A DNA stretch of 64,000 nt from Flavobacterium aeripolare (lineage in GTDB: Bacteria; Bacteroidota; Bacteroidia; Flavobacteriales; Flavobacteriaceae), in the NCBI RefSeq assembly GCF_013294025.1, contig NZ_JABSNL010000002.1, forward strand, positions 124,001-188,000, read 5' to 3'. Position 1 is the first letter of the stretch, and each line of letters opens with the position of its first letter. The notes below the pieces were generated by a model, which saw nothing but the letters and a program-made list of their open reading frames with translations, did not search any database and was not told where the DNA came from. Of this stretch, positions 32,556-40,822 are shown piece by piece. The position numbers were made by a program, and so were the translations under genes.

Positions 32556-34670
32556 ATGAAAAATATTTCTTTTGCTGCCTTACTGCTTTTAGGTAGTGTC
32601 ACATTTACAACAGCACAAACCACTCCTGAAAAACCAGTTGAGAAAACTACAGAGCTAGAAGAAGTAGCTATTATAAAAACTAAAAAGCTTGTAGAGCAAA
32701 AAGCAGATCGCACCATATTTAATTTTGCTGATCAGCCTAGCTTGAATACGGGCTCTGTAATGGAGGGGCTTAAAAAATTACCAGGTTTGATCGCTTCTGA
32801 TATTGCAGGAATGATGTATCAAGGAAAACAACTAGATGTTTTTATGGATGGTCGTCCTTTGAATATTTCTACAAACGAATTAAACGCTTTTCTCGAAGGA
32901 ATGCCAGCTAATGCTATCGAAAAAATCGAAATCATAACACAGCCGGGAGCCGAGTTTCAAGCAACTTCTGGTGGAGCAATCTTGAACATTATCACTAATA
33001 GAAATGCTAAAAATTATTTGAGTGCCACGTATTCTAATAGCACTAGTTTTACTAACTACGACGATTTACGCTGGAGATTAAATAATAGTGTGTTGCTAAA
33101 CGCTAAGAATAAGTACTTTGGTTGGCAGCTAAATTTAGGACAAAGCTATCGAGAAAGTGCTAACTGGAACACATTAGAGAAGCAATTAGAAAATGAAAAC
33201 GCATTACTTTCTGCAACAAATGCAGATCGAGTAGGGAGAAACAACTACCTTAAATCAGCTTTGACATTTGATATAGGAAAAGACAGGTTGCTTTTAAATT
33301 ATGATATTACCAAAAATAATAATGATAGCTACACCTTAGGAAACGGTGTGGGCTTTACAACAAATGATGCCTCAGTGAATTCAGGCTTGCGCCAAGATGC
33401 CGTAGTTACCTACCAGAAGAAATTTGATGATCCTGCTCAAAAATTAGAATTTAAATTTAATTACAACAATAACAATAATGATTTTGCATTAAGCCCTATT
33501 GGTAGCAACGTGGCAACACTCGCTAATACATCTAATCAAAATTTATACAATGCAAAAGTGGATTATTCGCAACCAATAAAGTTTTCAGATGAGGGAAAAC
33601 TAAGCTTTGGAGCCTTATATGAAGAGCTATTATTTGAGGCAGCAAGTAAAGGAATTACAAATTTAGATTACACTCGAAAAACGGCAGCATCATATATTGA
33701 AGTGCAATCTAAATTTAATAAAATGAATTTTGTTGTAGGTGGTCGCGCAGAAAACTACAATATCACAGGAAACACAGATGTAGCGGAACTCACCTCATTC
33801 AAGCAATTTCGCTTTTTCCCTAATGCAAGTGCGCAATATAACTTTAGTAAAATGGTGAATTTTAATGTGAATTACAACAAGAAGATTACGTTGCCAAGCA
33901 CCTCTTCACTGAATCCCAACAATACAAATTACCAAAATCCAAATATAGATTACTCTGGAAACCCAAACTTACAGCCTACGATTTACAATAATTATGAGGC
34001 AAAAATTAGTGCTTTTGACTATGCTTTTATTAGCTATAGTATTAGTTCGGCTAAGAATCAGGTGATCAATAGAGTGAGTTTGCAAGATGATGTCGTAATT
34101 AATACTAACGAAAATTTAGAAGCGATAAAAATTCATAATTTCAGTATGGGGATGCCTATTCCTTATATGTTGTTTACTAAAGGGCTAGCCGAGACGATGA
34201 AGATGAATGTCAACCCTGATACGATGAACTTTTTATATGTGTATGCAGGATATCAATATCACGAAATTCCTAAGGTGGATACAAAAGGATTTTGGATGTT
34301 TAACCTAATGTCACAGTTAGTTTTACCTCAAAAAATAAAGTTTGTAGCTACTTATAGTTATATCGTCCCAAAAGGGAATTACTTTTATTTTATTGCAGTG
34401 AAGCCTTTTAGAAATTCGTTAGATCTTAACTTTTCTAAGAAATTTTTAAAAGATCAGCTTACGCTATCGGTCTACGCCGATGATATCTTAAATGTAAATC
34501 GGAACGCGTTCAACTCCTACCAAACCCCATTGTTAATTAGCAATAAAACAGATACGCGTAGATTTGGTTTTAGCATCAACTATAAGATCCCTACTAAAAA
34601 TAAATTAGCTAAGGAAACACCAAGTTTGCTAAACAATGAGAAAAAAGAAGAAAGCGGTCTTGTAAACTAA
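32556..34670 (+). CDS. TonB-dependent receptor-like outer membrane beta-barrel protein
   Basis: This 704-residue protein has a signal peptide (1-21, ending FTTAQ) and then a plug domain with VMEGLKKLPGL, GKQLDVFMDGRPLNIS, IEKIEIITQPGAEF and GGAILNIITNRN. A large beta-barrel follows (about 135-690). It lacks the carboxypeptidase-like regulatory module that precedes the plug in many relatives, and I see no TonB-box of clear type. The group (OMP_b-brl_3) includes putative siderophore or metal receptors, but no substrate clue is in the sequence. Divergent from DUF1800 by about 140 bases. Confidence 0.87.
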   Translation: MKNISFAALLLLGSVTFTTAQTTPEKPVEKTTELEEVAIIKTKKLVEQKADRTIFNFADQPSLNTGSVMEGLKKLPGLIASDIAGMMYQGKQLDVFMDGRPLNISTNELNAFLEGMPANAIEKIEIITQPGAEFQATSGGAILNIITNRNAKNYLSATYSNSTSFTNYDDLRWRLNNSVLLNAKNKYFGWQLNLGQSYRESANWNTLEKQLENENALLSATNADRVGRNNYLKSALTFDIGKDRLLLNYDITKNNNDSYTLGNGVGFTTNDASVNSGLRQDAVVTYQKKFDDPAQKLEFKFNYNNNNNDFALSPIGSNVATLANTSNQNLYNAKVDYSQPIKFSDEGKLSFGALYEELLFEAASKGITNLDYTRKTAASYIEVQSKFNKMNFVVGGRAENYNITGNTDVAELTSFKQFRFFPNASAQYNFSKMVNFNVNYNKKITLPSTSSLNPNNTNYQNPNIDYSGNPNLQPTIYNNYEAKISAFDYAFISYSISSAKNQVINRVSLQDDVVINTNENLEAIKIHNFSMGMPIPYMLFTKGLAETMKMNVNPDTMNFLYVYAGYQYHEIPKVDTKGFWMFNLMSQLVLPQKIKFVATYSYIVPKGNYFYFIAVKPFRNSLDLNFSKKFLKDQLTLSVYADDILNVNRNAFNSYQTPLLISNKTDTRRFGFSINYKIPTKNKLAKETPSLLNNEKKEESGLVN

Positions 34671-34689
34671 GCTTCTTAGTAGAATGACA

Positions 34690-34734
34690 AATAGAAAAGA
34701 GCTGTAAATTTATTTTACAGCTCTTTTTTTTATT
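34690..34734 (+). terminator. Terminator of the TonB receptor gene
   Basis: 14-bp perfect stem (34695-34708 with 34714-34727) followed by T-run, 24 bases after the stop. Confidence 0.88.
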
Positions 34735-34767
34735 AAAGTGGTTTGATATGATTTGTCTCAATTGTTG

Positions 34768-35157
34768 TTACGAAATCAAATCGCTTAAATGTACTTGTAA
34801 TGCTTTTACTGAGATACTGATTTCCCAGAAGGATAGTGCCAGAGAAACGAGCAAACTAAAGAGACTAAAACCAAAAAAATAGAGCCCGACAATTTGAAAG
34901 TCAAAAAACAAAACCAACATGGTAAACACTGATAAAAATAAGCTTGCTACTCCAAAAAGTTGCATGTAGCGTATCAAGGTGAGTCGCAAGTTGAGGTTGG
35001 CTATTTCGATAAGAATACTTTTATTTTCTTTCTCATCATATTTTTTTTTTAATCCCCGCACTATTGTTGCAATTGTCAAGAATCGATTAGTATATGCTAA
35101 TAGAATTAATGATGTTGCAGAGAACAGTAGGGCAGGAGTTTCAATATGTAATGTCAT
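34768..35157 (-). CDS. DUF2721 membrane protein
   Basis: 129 residues from ATG 35157, beginning MTLHIETPALLFSATSLILLAYTNRFLTIATIVR, the DUF2721 hallmark, then two further C-terminal membrane helices (FGVASLFLSVFTMLVLF and LYFFGFSLFSLLVSLAL). Families of this type are of unknown function. The ATG further upstream (35181) adds 8 residues unlike the family. Convergent with the TonB receptor gene. Confidence 0.85.
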   Translation of the reverse strand: MTLHIETPALLFSATSLILLAYTNRFLTIATIVRGLKKKYDEKENKSILIEIANLNLRLTLIRYMQLFGVASLFLSVFTMLVLFFDFQIVGLYFFGFSLFSLLVSLALSFWEISISVKALQVHLSDLIS

Positions 35158-35248
35158 AAACTGTTTTTTGGTTACAATCAAAGATAGCTTTTTCTATCAA
35201 TTATTATAAATAGTTTCTTTAACAATTATAGAACAGCTCTTTAGGTTT

Positions 35249-35761
35249 TTATTTTGCGTAAGCGCCAGAAGAATAGGTTAATTCGTAACTGTGGGTGTAT
35301 ACTTCAAATACAATCCCGAATGGATCTTCGACATAACACATTTGGTACGGTTTATCATTGGGATAATACGAGCGAATAGGCATTCTTTGTTTACCACCGT
35401 TAGCGACAATTTTTTCAACTAATGCTTCGATATTTGGATCTTGAATGCAAAAGTGGAAAAGACCGGTTTGAAACGGATTAAATGGAACGGCTTCTTTTAC
35501 GCCATTAGGGAACGAAAATAACTCAACGCCAGTTCCGTCAGAAGTCGATAAGTGTGCAATTTCGAATGTCTCCCAATCCTCACCAAAAACATCAATGCAC
35601 ATTTGGCCAATAGCAGTTTCCTTCTCTTTGGTTACAGTTGAAGGTTCCATGATTACGTACCAGCCCATTACTTCAGAGTAGAATTGAACGGCTTTTTTAA
35701 TATCAGGAACTGTAAGTCCAATGTGTGAGAAAGATTTTGGATAAGTGTTATCTGTTGTCAT
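35249..35761 (-). CDS. Glyoxalase/VOC family protein
   Basis: The 170-residue single-module VOC protein has HIGLTVPDIKKAVQFYSEVMGW (His at the metal position), FHFCIQDPNIEALVEKIVANGG and PYQMCYVEDPFGIVFEVYTHSYE (Glu ligand). These features are those of lactoylglutathione-lyase-like isomerases or dioxygenases. It is divergent from an HxlR regulator and shares overlapping promoters with it, so the regulator probably controls it in response to a substrate or stressor. Substrate unknown. Confidence 0.9.
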   Translation of the reverse strand: MTTDNTYPKSFSHIGLTVPDIKKAVQFYSEVMGWYVIMEPSTVTKEKETAIGQMCIDVFGEDWETFEIAHLSTSDGTGVELFSFPNGVKEAVPFNPFQTGLFHFCIQDPNIEALVEKIVANGGKQRMPIRSYYPNDKPYQMCYVEDPFGIVFEVYTHSYELTYSSGAYAK

Positions 35762-35873
35762 AATGTATTGTTTTAGAGTACAAAATTACGTTACATTTGC
35801 AAGAGCCACAATAACTTACACAAAAGTAGCATAGTTACTTAAAGGAGTAATTTGCTAATTTACAAGAACTTAT
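35762..35873. promoter_or_regulatory. Overlapping divergent promoters of the VOC and HxlR genes, with candidate operator
   Basis: Plus strand: TTG 35768-35770 and TACATTTG 35792-35799 (21-base spacer). Minus strand: TTG on the complement of 35809-35811 and TAATTTTG on the complement of 35781-35788 (20-base spacer). The -7 boxes lie side by side between the two -33 boxes, so polymerase can occupy one promoter only. AAGTA/TACTT (35824-35828, 35836-35840) and TTACT/AGTAA (35835-35839, 35846-35850) are candidate operator halves in the HxlR leader. Confidence 0.65.
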
Positions 35874-36203
35874 ATGAGTAAAATAATCGAAAATAATAGT
35901 TGTCCGCTTCATTATACAATGAACTTAATAGGTACTAAGTGGAAACCGTTAGTGCTATTTCATTTATTAAATGGGGCTTTACGTTCCGGTGTTTTGCAAG
36001 GGGAAGTAAAAGGAATTTCGAATAAAATGTTTACAGAAACCGTGCGTGAATTAGAAAAGGACGGACTTATATCTAGAAAAGTTTTCCCGGTCGTTCCACC
36101 AAAAGTAGAATATGCGCTTACTAAAAGAGGCCAATCACTAGAAGCTATTTTAAGAAGCTTAGATCAATGGGGAGTAGATGATGAGAAAAAGCAGGATATT
36201 TAA
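35874..36203 (+). CDS. HxlR family winged-helix transcriptional regulator
   Basis: The 109-residue regulator has the HxlR pattern C-P-L-x7-I-G-T-K-W (Cys10), then WKPLVLFHLLNGALRSGVLQ, ISNKMFTETVRELEKDGLISRKVFPVVPPKVEYALTKRGQSL and a C-terminal dimerisation helix. HxlR proteins bind DNA as dimers and respond to aldehydes, thiol stress or quinones, often by a conserved Cys; Cys10 is available here. It is divergent from the VOC gene and probably regulates that gene and itself. Confidence 0.93.
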   Translation: MSKIIENNSCPLHYTMNLIGTKWKPLVLFHLLNGALRSGVLQGEVKGISNKMFTETVRELEKDGLISRKVFPVVPPKVEYALTKRGQSLEAILRSLDQWGVDDEKKQDI

Positions 36204-36205
36204 GG

Positions 36206-37375
36206 CTACTTTCTCTGCTCTCTTCTTTCAGCGCGCTTTTCTTTTCTTTCTTCGCGTCGTTCTTTTCTAAGTTCTTTTTTATCTGTGGGCTTGTTAGCAT
36301 CTCTAAAAGCGTCTTTGAATGAAATTTCGTTGTCTGTTTCTCCTTTGAATCCCTTGATCCATCCGTTTTGAATAATACTTATAAAAGTGGCCCAGCTGCT
36401 CGTTTTCACCTCTTTTAAATCACCTTCAATTGGGATTTTCAGCGCTAAGGTATCTGTTCTCTGGTTTTTTAAAACAAATTTAAAGAAACCAACAAAACCT
36501 TCCCAAATCGTTTCTAGTATTCCATCTTCTTTTCCTATTAATTTACTGTGAGAAAGCAATGGTTTTATGTATCCTTTTAAATACCCATCAGCAATGGCAA
36601 TTTCACTATACAGTTCAAATTTTCCTTTGTCAAAATCAATCCCTACATAGTGATTGGTAAGATCGTTTAGAGCTGTCGCATCAGCTGATTTTAATGCAAG
36701 TGACAAATCCATATCGGGAATTTGCTTGATTAAATTAATGTTTCCATCTATGTTTATAGTTCCATTTCCAAAAGAAACTCCCGTCGCTTTAAAGGGAGAT
36801 GGCAATGTTTTATCAACACTCGCTACATTTCTTAGATTGTCTGCATACATTTCGAGTTTTGTAATTTGTAAATCGATGTTAGGCTCTGCTTGTAATTGTA
36901 CAAATGCTAACTTGCCTTTGTGGATTTCAAAATGGTTGATGTCAATTGGGACAATATTAGTTAATGCTTTTGTCCAATCCTCAACGTCAGCATCTGAGGT
37001 TTTTTGTTTTTGATCTTCAAATATGTAGATCACTTCTGGACTTGCCATTATAATTTCGCTTACAATCTTACCTTTCAAAATAGACTTCCATTCGATCGAA
37101 ATATCAGTTTGAGGGAAGTTTAAAAATTTCACCTGCGTTTTTGCCGTCCCCTTGTTGAGGTATAGTCCGTTTAAGACATAGGCACCTCGATATAAGTTGA
37201 TTTCTACATCTTCTACATGACCATAATAACCTGGAATAGTGGCTAGCGTTTTATTAATTTGGTTTTTAACCAGGGTAGGTAAGTATATTCTAAAAGCGAT
37301 TAGTAAAAGAATTACGAATGCTGTAATTTGGTATTTCTTCTTGCGATAAAATGGCCTCGATGCACTATTATTCAT
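36206..37375 (-). CDS. DUF748 (AsmA-like) protein
   Basis: The 389-residue protein has an N-terminal membrane helix (about 14-32, ITAFVILLLIAFRIYLP) and a repetitive beta-strand domain with DVEINLYRGAYVLNGLYLNKG and WKSILKGKIVSEIIMASPEVIYIFED, then long alternating strands; this fits DUF748 in the AsmA/TamB-like periplasmic group. It ends in a very basic tail (KKELRKERREERKEKRAERR) that would lie outside the domain. It probably bridges membranes or helps lipid or outer-membrane homeostasis, which is only inferred from family. Confidence 0.82.
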   Translation of the reverse strand: MNNSASRPFYRKKKYQITAFVILLLIAFRIYLPTLVKNQINKTLATIPGYYGHVEDVEINLYRGAYVLNGLYLNKGTAKTQVKFLNFPQTDISIEWKSILKGKIVSEIIMASPEVIYIFEDQKQKTSDADVEDWTKALTNIVPIDINHFEIHKGKLAFVQLQAEPNIDLQITKLEMYADNLRNVASVDKTLPSPFKATGVSFGNGTINIDGNINLIKQIPDMDLSLALKSADATALNDLTNHYVGIDFDKGKFELYSEIAIADGYLKGYIKPLLSHSKLIGKEDGILETIWEGFVGFFKFVLKNQRTDTLALKIPIEGDLKEVKTSSWATFISIIQNGWIKGFKGETDNEISFKDAFRDANKPTDKKELRKERREERKEKRAERREQRK

Positions 37376-37580
37376 GGTATTTAAATTTTAGTAAAAGTAT
37401 TTTATATAGCGCATCGATACGTTATAGCTTATTTTTTTAATCTTACATAATTAAAAGCTAAACGGTTATTCATCCCTGGGGTATCGTAAATGGTATTTAT
37501 TGACTATGCATAACTATTTACATAGGTGTGAATTATTCACTGTATTTGATTATGTAATTATTGAAACACCGCTTATTCTC

Positions 37581-37697
37581 CATAGCTCCGATTGTCCTGA
37601 AGCGTCGAAGGAAACCTTTTTATTTCTTTTTTAGAAACGTAATGATTGTAGCAAATAACGAGAGTAGAAGTTCTTGAAAAATAATTCTTGATGCTTC
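37581..37697 (+). repeat. Terminator-linked repeat, copy B (degenerate)
   Basis: Starts TAGCTCCGATTG and ends GATTGTAGCAAATAACGAGA, then ATAATTCTTGATGCTTC, matching the order of blocks in copy A (41851-41957). In the first 21 bases of the tail, 16 agree. It abuts the terminator at 37698-37735. Confidence 0.55.
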
Positions 37698-37735
37698 AAA
37701 AAAAATCCCGCAAACTGTAATTTTGCAGGATTAGG
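37698..37735 (-). terminator. Terminator of the thioredoxin-fold gene
   Basis: 11-bp stem with one mismatch (37704-37714 with 37722-37732) and T-run on the minus strand, about 50 bases past the stop codon. Confidence 0.8.
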
Positions 37736-37785
37736 TGTAACTTTTAATTTGGCACACTATTGCTAATTCTATAAAGTGCGCTTTT

Positions 37786-38436
37786 TTAAACCAATTTTTT
37801 AAGCGCTTCAATAATTTCTTCTGGTTCAGAGCGTGTTCTATAATCGACATTAACATAGTTCCATACTACGATGCCATCTTTGTTTATGATGAAAGTGGCT
37901 GGAATAGGGAGTACCGTTCCGTTTCCATTATTTATTTGTTGCAAGTCTAAGTTTCTATCCTTACGCATGTGCTCGAGCAAAAACTCTGGAACCTCCCAAG
38001 CAACACCATATTGAGAAGCTACTGTTGCATTTTGATCGGATAGAACGGTAAAGTTCATTTCGCTAATTTCAGATTTGGTCAAAGAACCATCAGGAACTTG
38101 TGGACTTATAGCAACGAGTGTCGCACCTAGTACTTGAATCTCATCCAATCTGGCTTGCAACGCTCTTAATTGCAAATTACAATACGGACACCAATCACCG
38201 CGGTAAAAAGTAACAACAACAGGCCCTTTTTCTACTAAATCGCTTAGTGAGATTAGATTTTCTTGTTGATTAGGTAGCTCAAAGTTTACCGCTACATCTC
38301 CTATTTTTAAAGCATTTGCACCTTGCTCAAATTCTTTTGCTTTGGCAATTTCGATATCGACTCCTTTCATAAAATCAGGATTGGCTTGGCGTCCTGCTTC
38401 CATTTTAGCGTTGGTTTGTTCTTTTAATGTTTTCAT
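37786..38436 (-). CDS. Peroxiredoxin-like thioredoxin-fold protein
   Basis: The 216-residue protein has a helical N-terminal extension of about 45 residues, then an AhpC/TSA-like domain. The active-site segment is TFYRGDWCPYCNLQLRAL with Cys83 and Cys86, i.e. a thioredoxin-like CPYC placed where peroxiredoxins keep PxxxTxxC. VLSDQNATVASQYGVAWEVPE and IPATFIINKDGIVVWNYVNVDYRTR are typical of this peroxiredoxin-like family. It lacks a signal peptide, so a cytosolic thiol reductase or peroxidase is likely. Same strand as a downstream-encoded lipoprotein 28 bases upstream. Confidence 0.87.
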   Translation of the reverse strand: MKTLKEQTNAKMEAGRQANPDFMKGVDIEIAKAKEFEQGANALKIGDVAVNFELPNQQENLISLSDLVEKGPVVVTFYRGDWCPYCNLQLRALQARLDEIQVLGATLVAISPQVPDGSLTKSEISEMNFTVLSDQNATVASQYGVAWEVPEFLLEHMRKDRNLDLQQINNGNGTVLPIPATFIINKDGIVVWNYVNVDYRTRSEPEEIIEALKKLV

Positions 38437-38464
38437 TGTATGTTGTAATTGTCTGCGGGTGTGT

Positions 38465-39379
38465 TTATTTCATTAATTGGAGTTCTTCTCTTTTTGCTTC
38501 GTCTGAGGTCTTTTTTTGTTCCCAATAAGGTTCATTTATGCTCTTTTTCAAAGTTGCTTTTGTGATCAGTCCGTCACCGTCATCTTCTGTCCAAGATGCA
38601 ATTTTGTACGGAAACGTTTTTTGAACATCAATTGTCACCTTTCGATCATATTTAGCATATTGAATAGTATAAGTAAATAGCGTATCAGATTCAGTTTTAC
38701 TAATTACGGCTTTCGTAGCCTCTAATTTTTTATAAAAAAAGCGACTGTAAACCGTTGAGAATATCATGTCTACTTCGCCAAGAGGAAGCTGTGCTTTGTT
38801 AATTCGTAAACGGGTCATTAGCTCTTCTTCAAGTAGTGCAATAGGCAGGTCTTTCTCTGTATCACCATCGGCTTCAAAATAAGAGAATTGCTTCATATGG
38901 TACTTATTTTTACCCAGATTGAACTGTGTAAAAGTATGACCACACCATTCTTGAATACTTGTATTTGATTTTAAAGTATGTGGATATCGGCTTAGATCAA
39001 CAGGCGTAAAGGTAGAGCTCACAATAGAATAATCATAAATACCAGTTGTGAATTTTCTAACTTGATTTAGTTTCATCACTGAGATATTGTCTTTTCCTGC
39101 TTTTTCGGGATCGTCTAATTTGACTTGTTTTTTTATCGAGAAGGGTTCTGTTACAAATACAAGCACTACTTCGCCCTTGCGTATTTCGCCATAGCGAGAT
39201 TGTTCTAGTTCATAACTGCTTAATTCTGCTTTACCAGAATACCAATACTCATTAAATTCCTTGGTTAAAGGGGTACTGCTTTTTATGCTGTCTTGATCTT
39301 TAGGTACTTTTTGATCTGATTGACAACTGAATAAAGTGACGATGCTTAGGCAGCAGAAGACTTTTAGAAATGTATTCAT
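38465..39379 (-). CDS. Lipoprotein of unknown function
   Basis: The 304-residue protein has a lipobox ending TLFSC (Cys19) and a linker of charged residues, then an alpha/beta region with KEFNEYWYSGKAELSSYELEQSRYGEIRKGE and WCGHTFTQFNLGKNKYHMKQFSYFEADGD. I see no catalytic motif I can name. It is probably on the periplasmic face or at the cell surface. Some relatives may carry a label of septum-formation inhibitor Maf, but no Maf pyrophosphatase motif is visible here. It lies 28 bases from the thioredoxin-fold gene, so co-transcription is likely. Confidence 0.8.
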   Translation of the reverse strand: MNTFLKVFCCLSIVTLFSCQSDQKVPKDQDSIKSSTPLTKEFNEYWYSGKAELSSYELEQSRYGEIRKGEVVLVFVTEPFSIKKQVKLDDPEKAGKDNISVMKLNQVRKFTTGIYDYSIVSSTFTPVDLSRYPHTLKSNTSIQEWCGHTFTQFNLGKNKYHMKQFSYFEADGDTEKDLPIALLEEELMTRLRINKAQLPLGEVDMIFSTVYSRFFYKKLEATKAVISKTESDTLFTYTIQYAKYDRKVTIDVQKTFPYKIASWTEDDGDGLITKATLKKSINEPYWEQKKTSDEAKREELQLMK

Positions 39380-39544
39380 GGTATCTATTTTATTGCGATA
39401 ATTTAAAGGTAAAAGCAGCGCTGATGAAGTAATTCACAAGATACGTAAAGTAATTTAAAACAATTTCATGCTATCAATCGTAACGGAGTTATGTATCGTT
39501 GTAGGCGGTAAATATTCTAGCAATGATGTTTTTTGAAAAATTAC

Positions 39545-40501
39545 TTAATCTAAATATTCTGTAGGGAACATTAGCGTTCTAGGTGTAACATATTGATAAT
39601 CTATAAATAATAAGTTTTTACCAAAGGTTACTCCATCCAAATAGCCACAACCTTTCTCAAAAGTTTGATAGGGACGAACGTCTACTTCTTTGCCCTGTTT
39701 ATCTTTGTATACAACGAGAAGACGATTTGCTTTATAGGAAACATCGAATATTTCAGGTAAAACAGGGTCGTCGCTAAAGGCACCTTGACCCATTACTTCT
39801 GCACAAATAAAACATCTCTGTCCTACTTCTTCACTGTTTGCTTTTTTTGCTAATTTAGGTAAGTTCTCTTGTAATTTATCTTCGTCTAGAGATGTGTTTA
39901 CAATTTTTAAATTACTGTCATATACATATATTTTTGAATTTTTAGTAGTTGTGAAATACAGGTTTTTGTTTGAAGATCGATCAAATATTAAATCGGGTTC
40001 TGCAAATTTACCTGCTATTGCTGCAGGTAAATTTTTAGTGTTTTGTAATAAAATATAACTATCGTAGTCTAATTTACCAACAATGTACTTGTTCTCAATC
40101 TTAGATTTGGGATCCAATAAGGTTATGTTTTCAAAATTTATGTAATGTAGTGATAGCGATATCTTTTCATTGTTTTTTAAGTCTATTAATACCGATTTTT
40201 TATTGTTGTTAAAATGGTAAAACCGTTGATTGTTTACCATAATTTCAGTAATATATGACCCTGGAGATTTTTGCTGAGTTCCTTTTTCCAAGTCGAAAAT
40301 TAATTCGTTATCAAGAGCAACATAATCTAAGTCGCCTAAAATTCTTATACGTTTGTATTTAGGTTTGATAATGGTATTTTGAGTAGAATCAACAACACCC
40401 CAGAGACTGTTGTGTTTAAAGGGCATGTATTTTTTTTTATTTTGTGAGTTGGCGTTCATTACAAAAAGTAGTAAGAACGATATTATTAGCAGCTTTTTCA
40501 T
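39545..40501 (-). CDS. Exported protein with a WG-repeat-like start
   Basis: The 318-residue protein has a signal peptide (about 1-19, ending NANSQ). The first mature segment, HNSLWGVVDSTQNTIIKPKYKRI, matches one WG repeat; the rest is beta-rich and low in motif. A cysteine cluster (QRCFICAEVMGQGAF) lies near residue 230 and another Cys at EKGCGYLDG. Probably a periplasmic or surface beta-propeller-like protein. I do not assign a function. Monocistronic. Confidence 0.75.
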   Translation of the reverse strand: MKKLLIISFLLLFVMNANSQNKKKYMPFKHNSLWGVVDSTQNTIIKPKYKRIRILGDLDYVALDNELIFDLEKGTQQKSPGSYITEIMVNNQRFYHFNNNKKSVLIDLKNNEKISLSLHYINFENITLLDPKSKIENKYIVGKLDYDSYILLQNTKNLPAAIAGKFAEPDLIFDRSSNKNLYFTTTKNSKIYVYDSNLKIVNTSLDEDKLQENLPKLAKKANSEEVGQRCFICAEVMGQGAFSDDPVLPEIFDVSYKANRLLVVYKDKQGKEVDVRPYQTFEKGCGYLDGVTFGKNLLFIDYQYVTPRTLMFPTEYLD

Positions 40502-40631
40502 TTTTTTTGGTATTTAAAGGGTCAAGTTGGATTGGCGAATTATTCTCCGTTTTGCAATTTCAGAAAACTTTCTGAAGTTTCAAAAGTATTTTTGTTATTG
40601 ATTTAACCAAAAGTGAAATCTGTTGCGTTTT

Positions 40632-40682
40632 AAGATCTCGATATCGGGAAGAACGTTCTTATATAAATCAGTCGCTACGCTA
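40632..40682 (+). repeat. Terminator-linked repeat, copy C (3' part only)
   Basis: AAGATCTCGATATCGGGAAG then GTTCTTATATAAATCAGTCG, in the order of the 3' part of copy A (GATTGC...AGCGGGAGG...ACTTCTTATGAAA...). The 5' hairpin is missing. Like the other two copies it is followed at once by a run of A and a terminator. Confidence 0.4.
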
Positions 40683-40683
40683 C

Positions 40684-40722
40684 AAAAAAAAAGACCCGCA
40701 AATTTTCATTTACGGGTCTTAA
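40684..40722 (-). terminator. Terminator downstream of the HEPN-like gene
   Basis: Arms AAGACCCG (40691-40698) and CGGGTCTT (40713-40720) with a T-run on the minus strand. It lies 100 bases past the stop codon of the gene at 40823, with the htpG-like tail between them. Confidence 0.8.
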
Positions 40723-40766
40723 TTTTATTTGCTTATGTTCTTCCTATGATAGGATGGGGAAAGTAA

Positions 40767-40805
40767 TTATTTAATCATTTCAAATTTCGAGCTTTCATTT
40801 CGTCT
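40767..40805 (-). pseudogene. Possible relic of a gene 3' end resembling htpG
   Basis: Minus-strand frame RRNESSKFEMIK-stop; the last five codons and stop match the htpG end (FEMIK-stop) in 17 of 18 bases (compare 42011-42028). A stop codon precedes it in frame after about 13 codons. It may be the remains of a gene displaced from this site or a chance similarity. Confidence 0.3.
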
Positions 40806-40822
40806 TCAAGAATTTCACTTGT

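Larger units (their letters stand above)
37376..37785. other. Intergenic region with a degenerate repeat copy
   Basis: About 410 bases without a gene. From 37581 it carries the second copy of the terminator-linked repeat described below, and then a terminator at 37698-37735. The part 37376-37580 holds nothing I can identify. Confidence 0.6.
40502..40822. other. Intergenic region with repeat copy C, a terminator and an htpG-like tail
   Basis: About 320 bases. From 40632 it shows the tail of the terminator-linked repeat, then a terminator at 40684-40722, then bases 40767-40805 that on the minus strand read the short peptide ESSKFEMIK and a stop. The part 40502-40631 holds nothing identifiable. 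Confidence 0.55.

Noticed and set aside
36654..37013. 119-codon open frame antisense to the DUF748 gene
   Set aside because: Shadow of the real gene; no conserved motif or start context.
38465..39379. Naming the lipoprotein as septum-formation inhibitor Maf
   Set aside because: The protein has a lipobox and no Maf nucleotide-pyrophosphatase motif; the name would be misleading.
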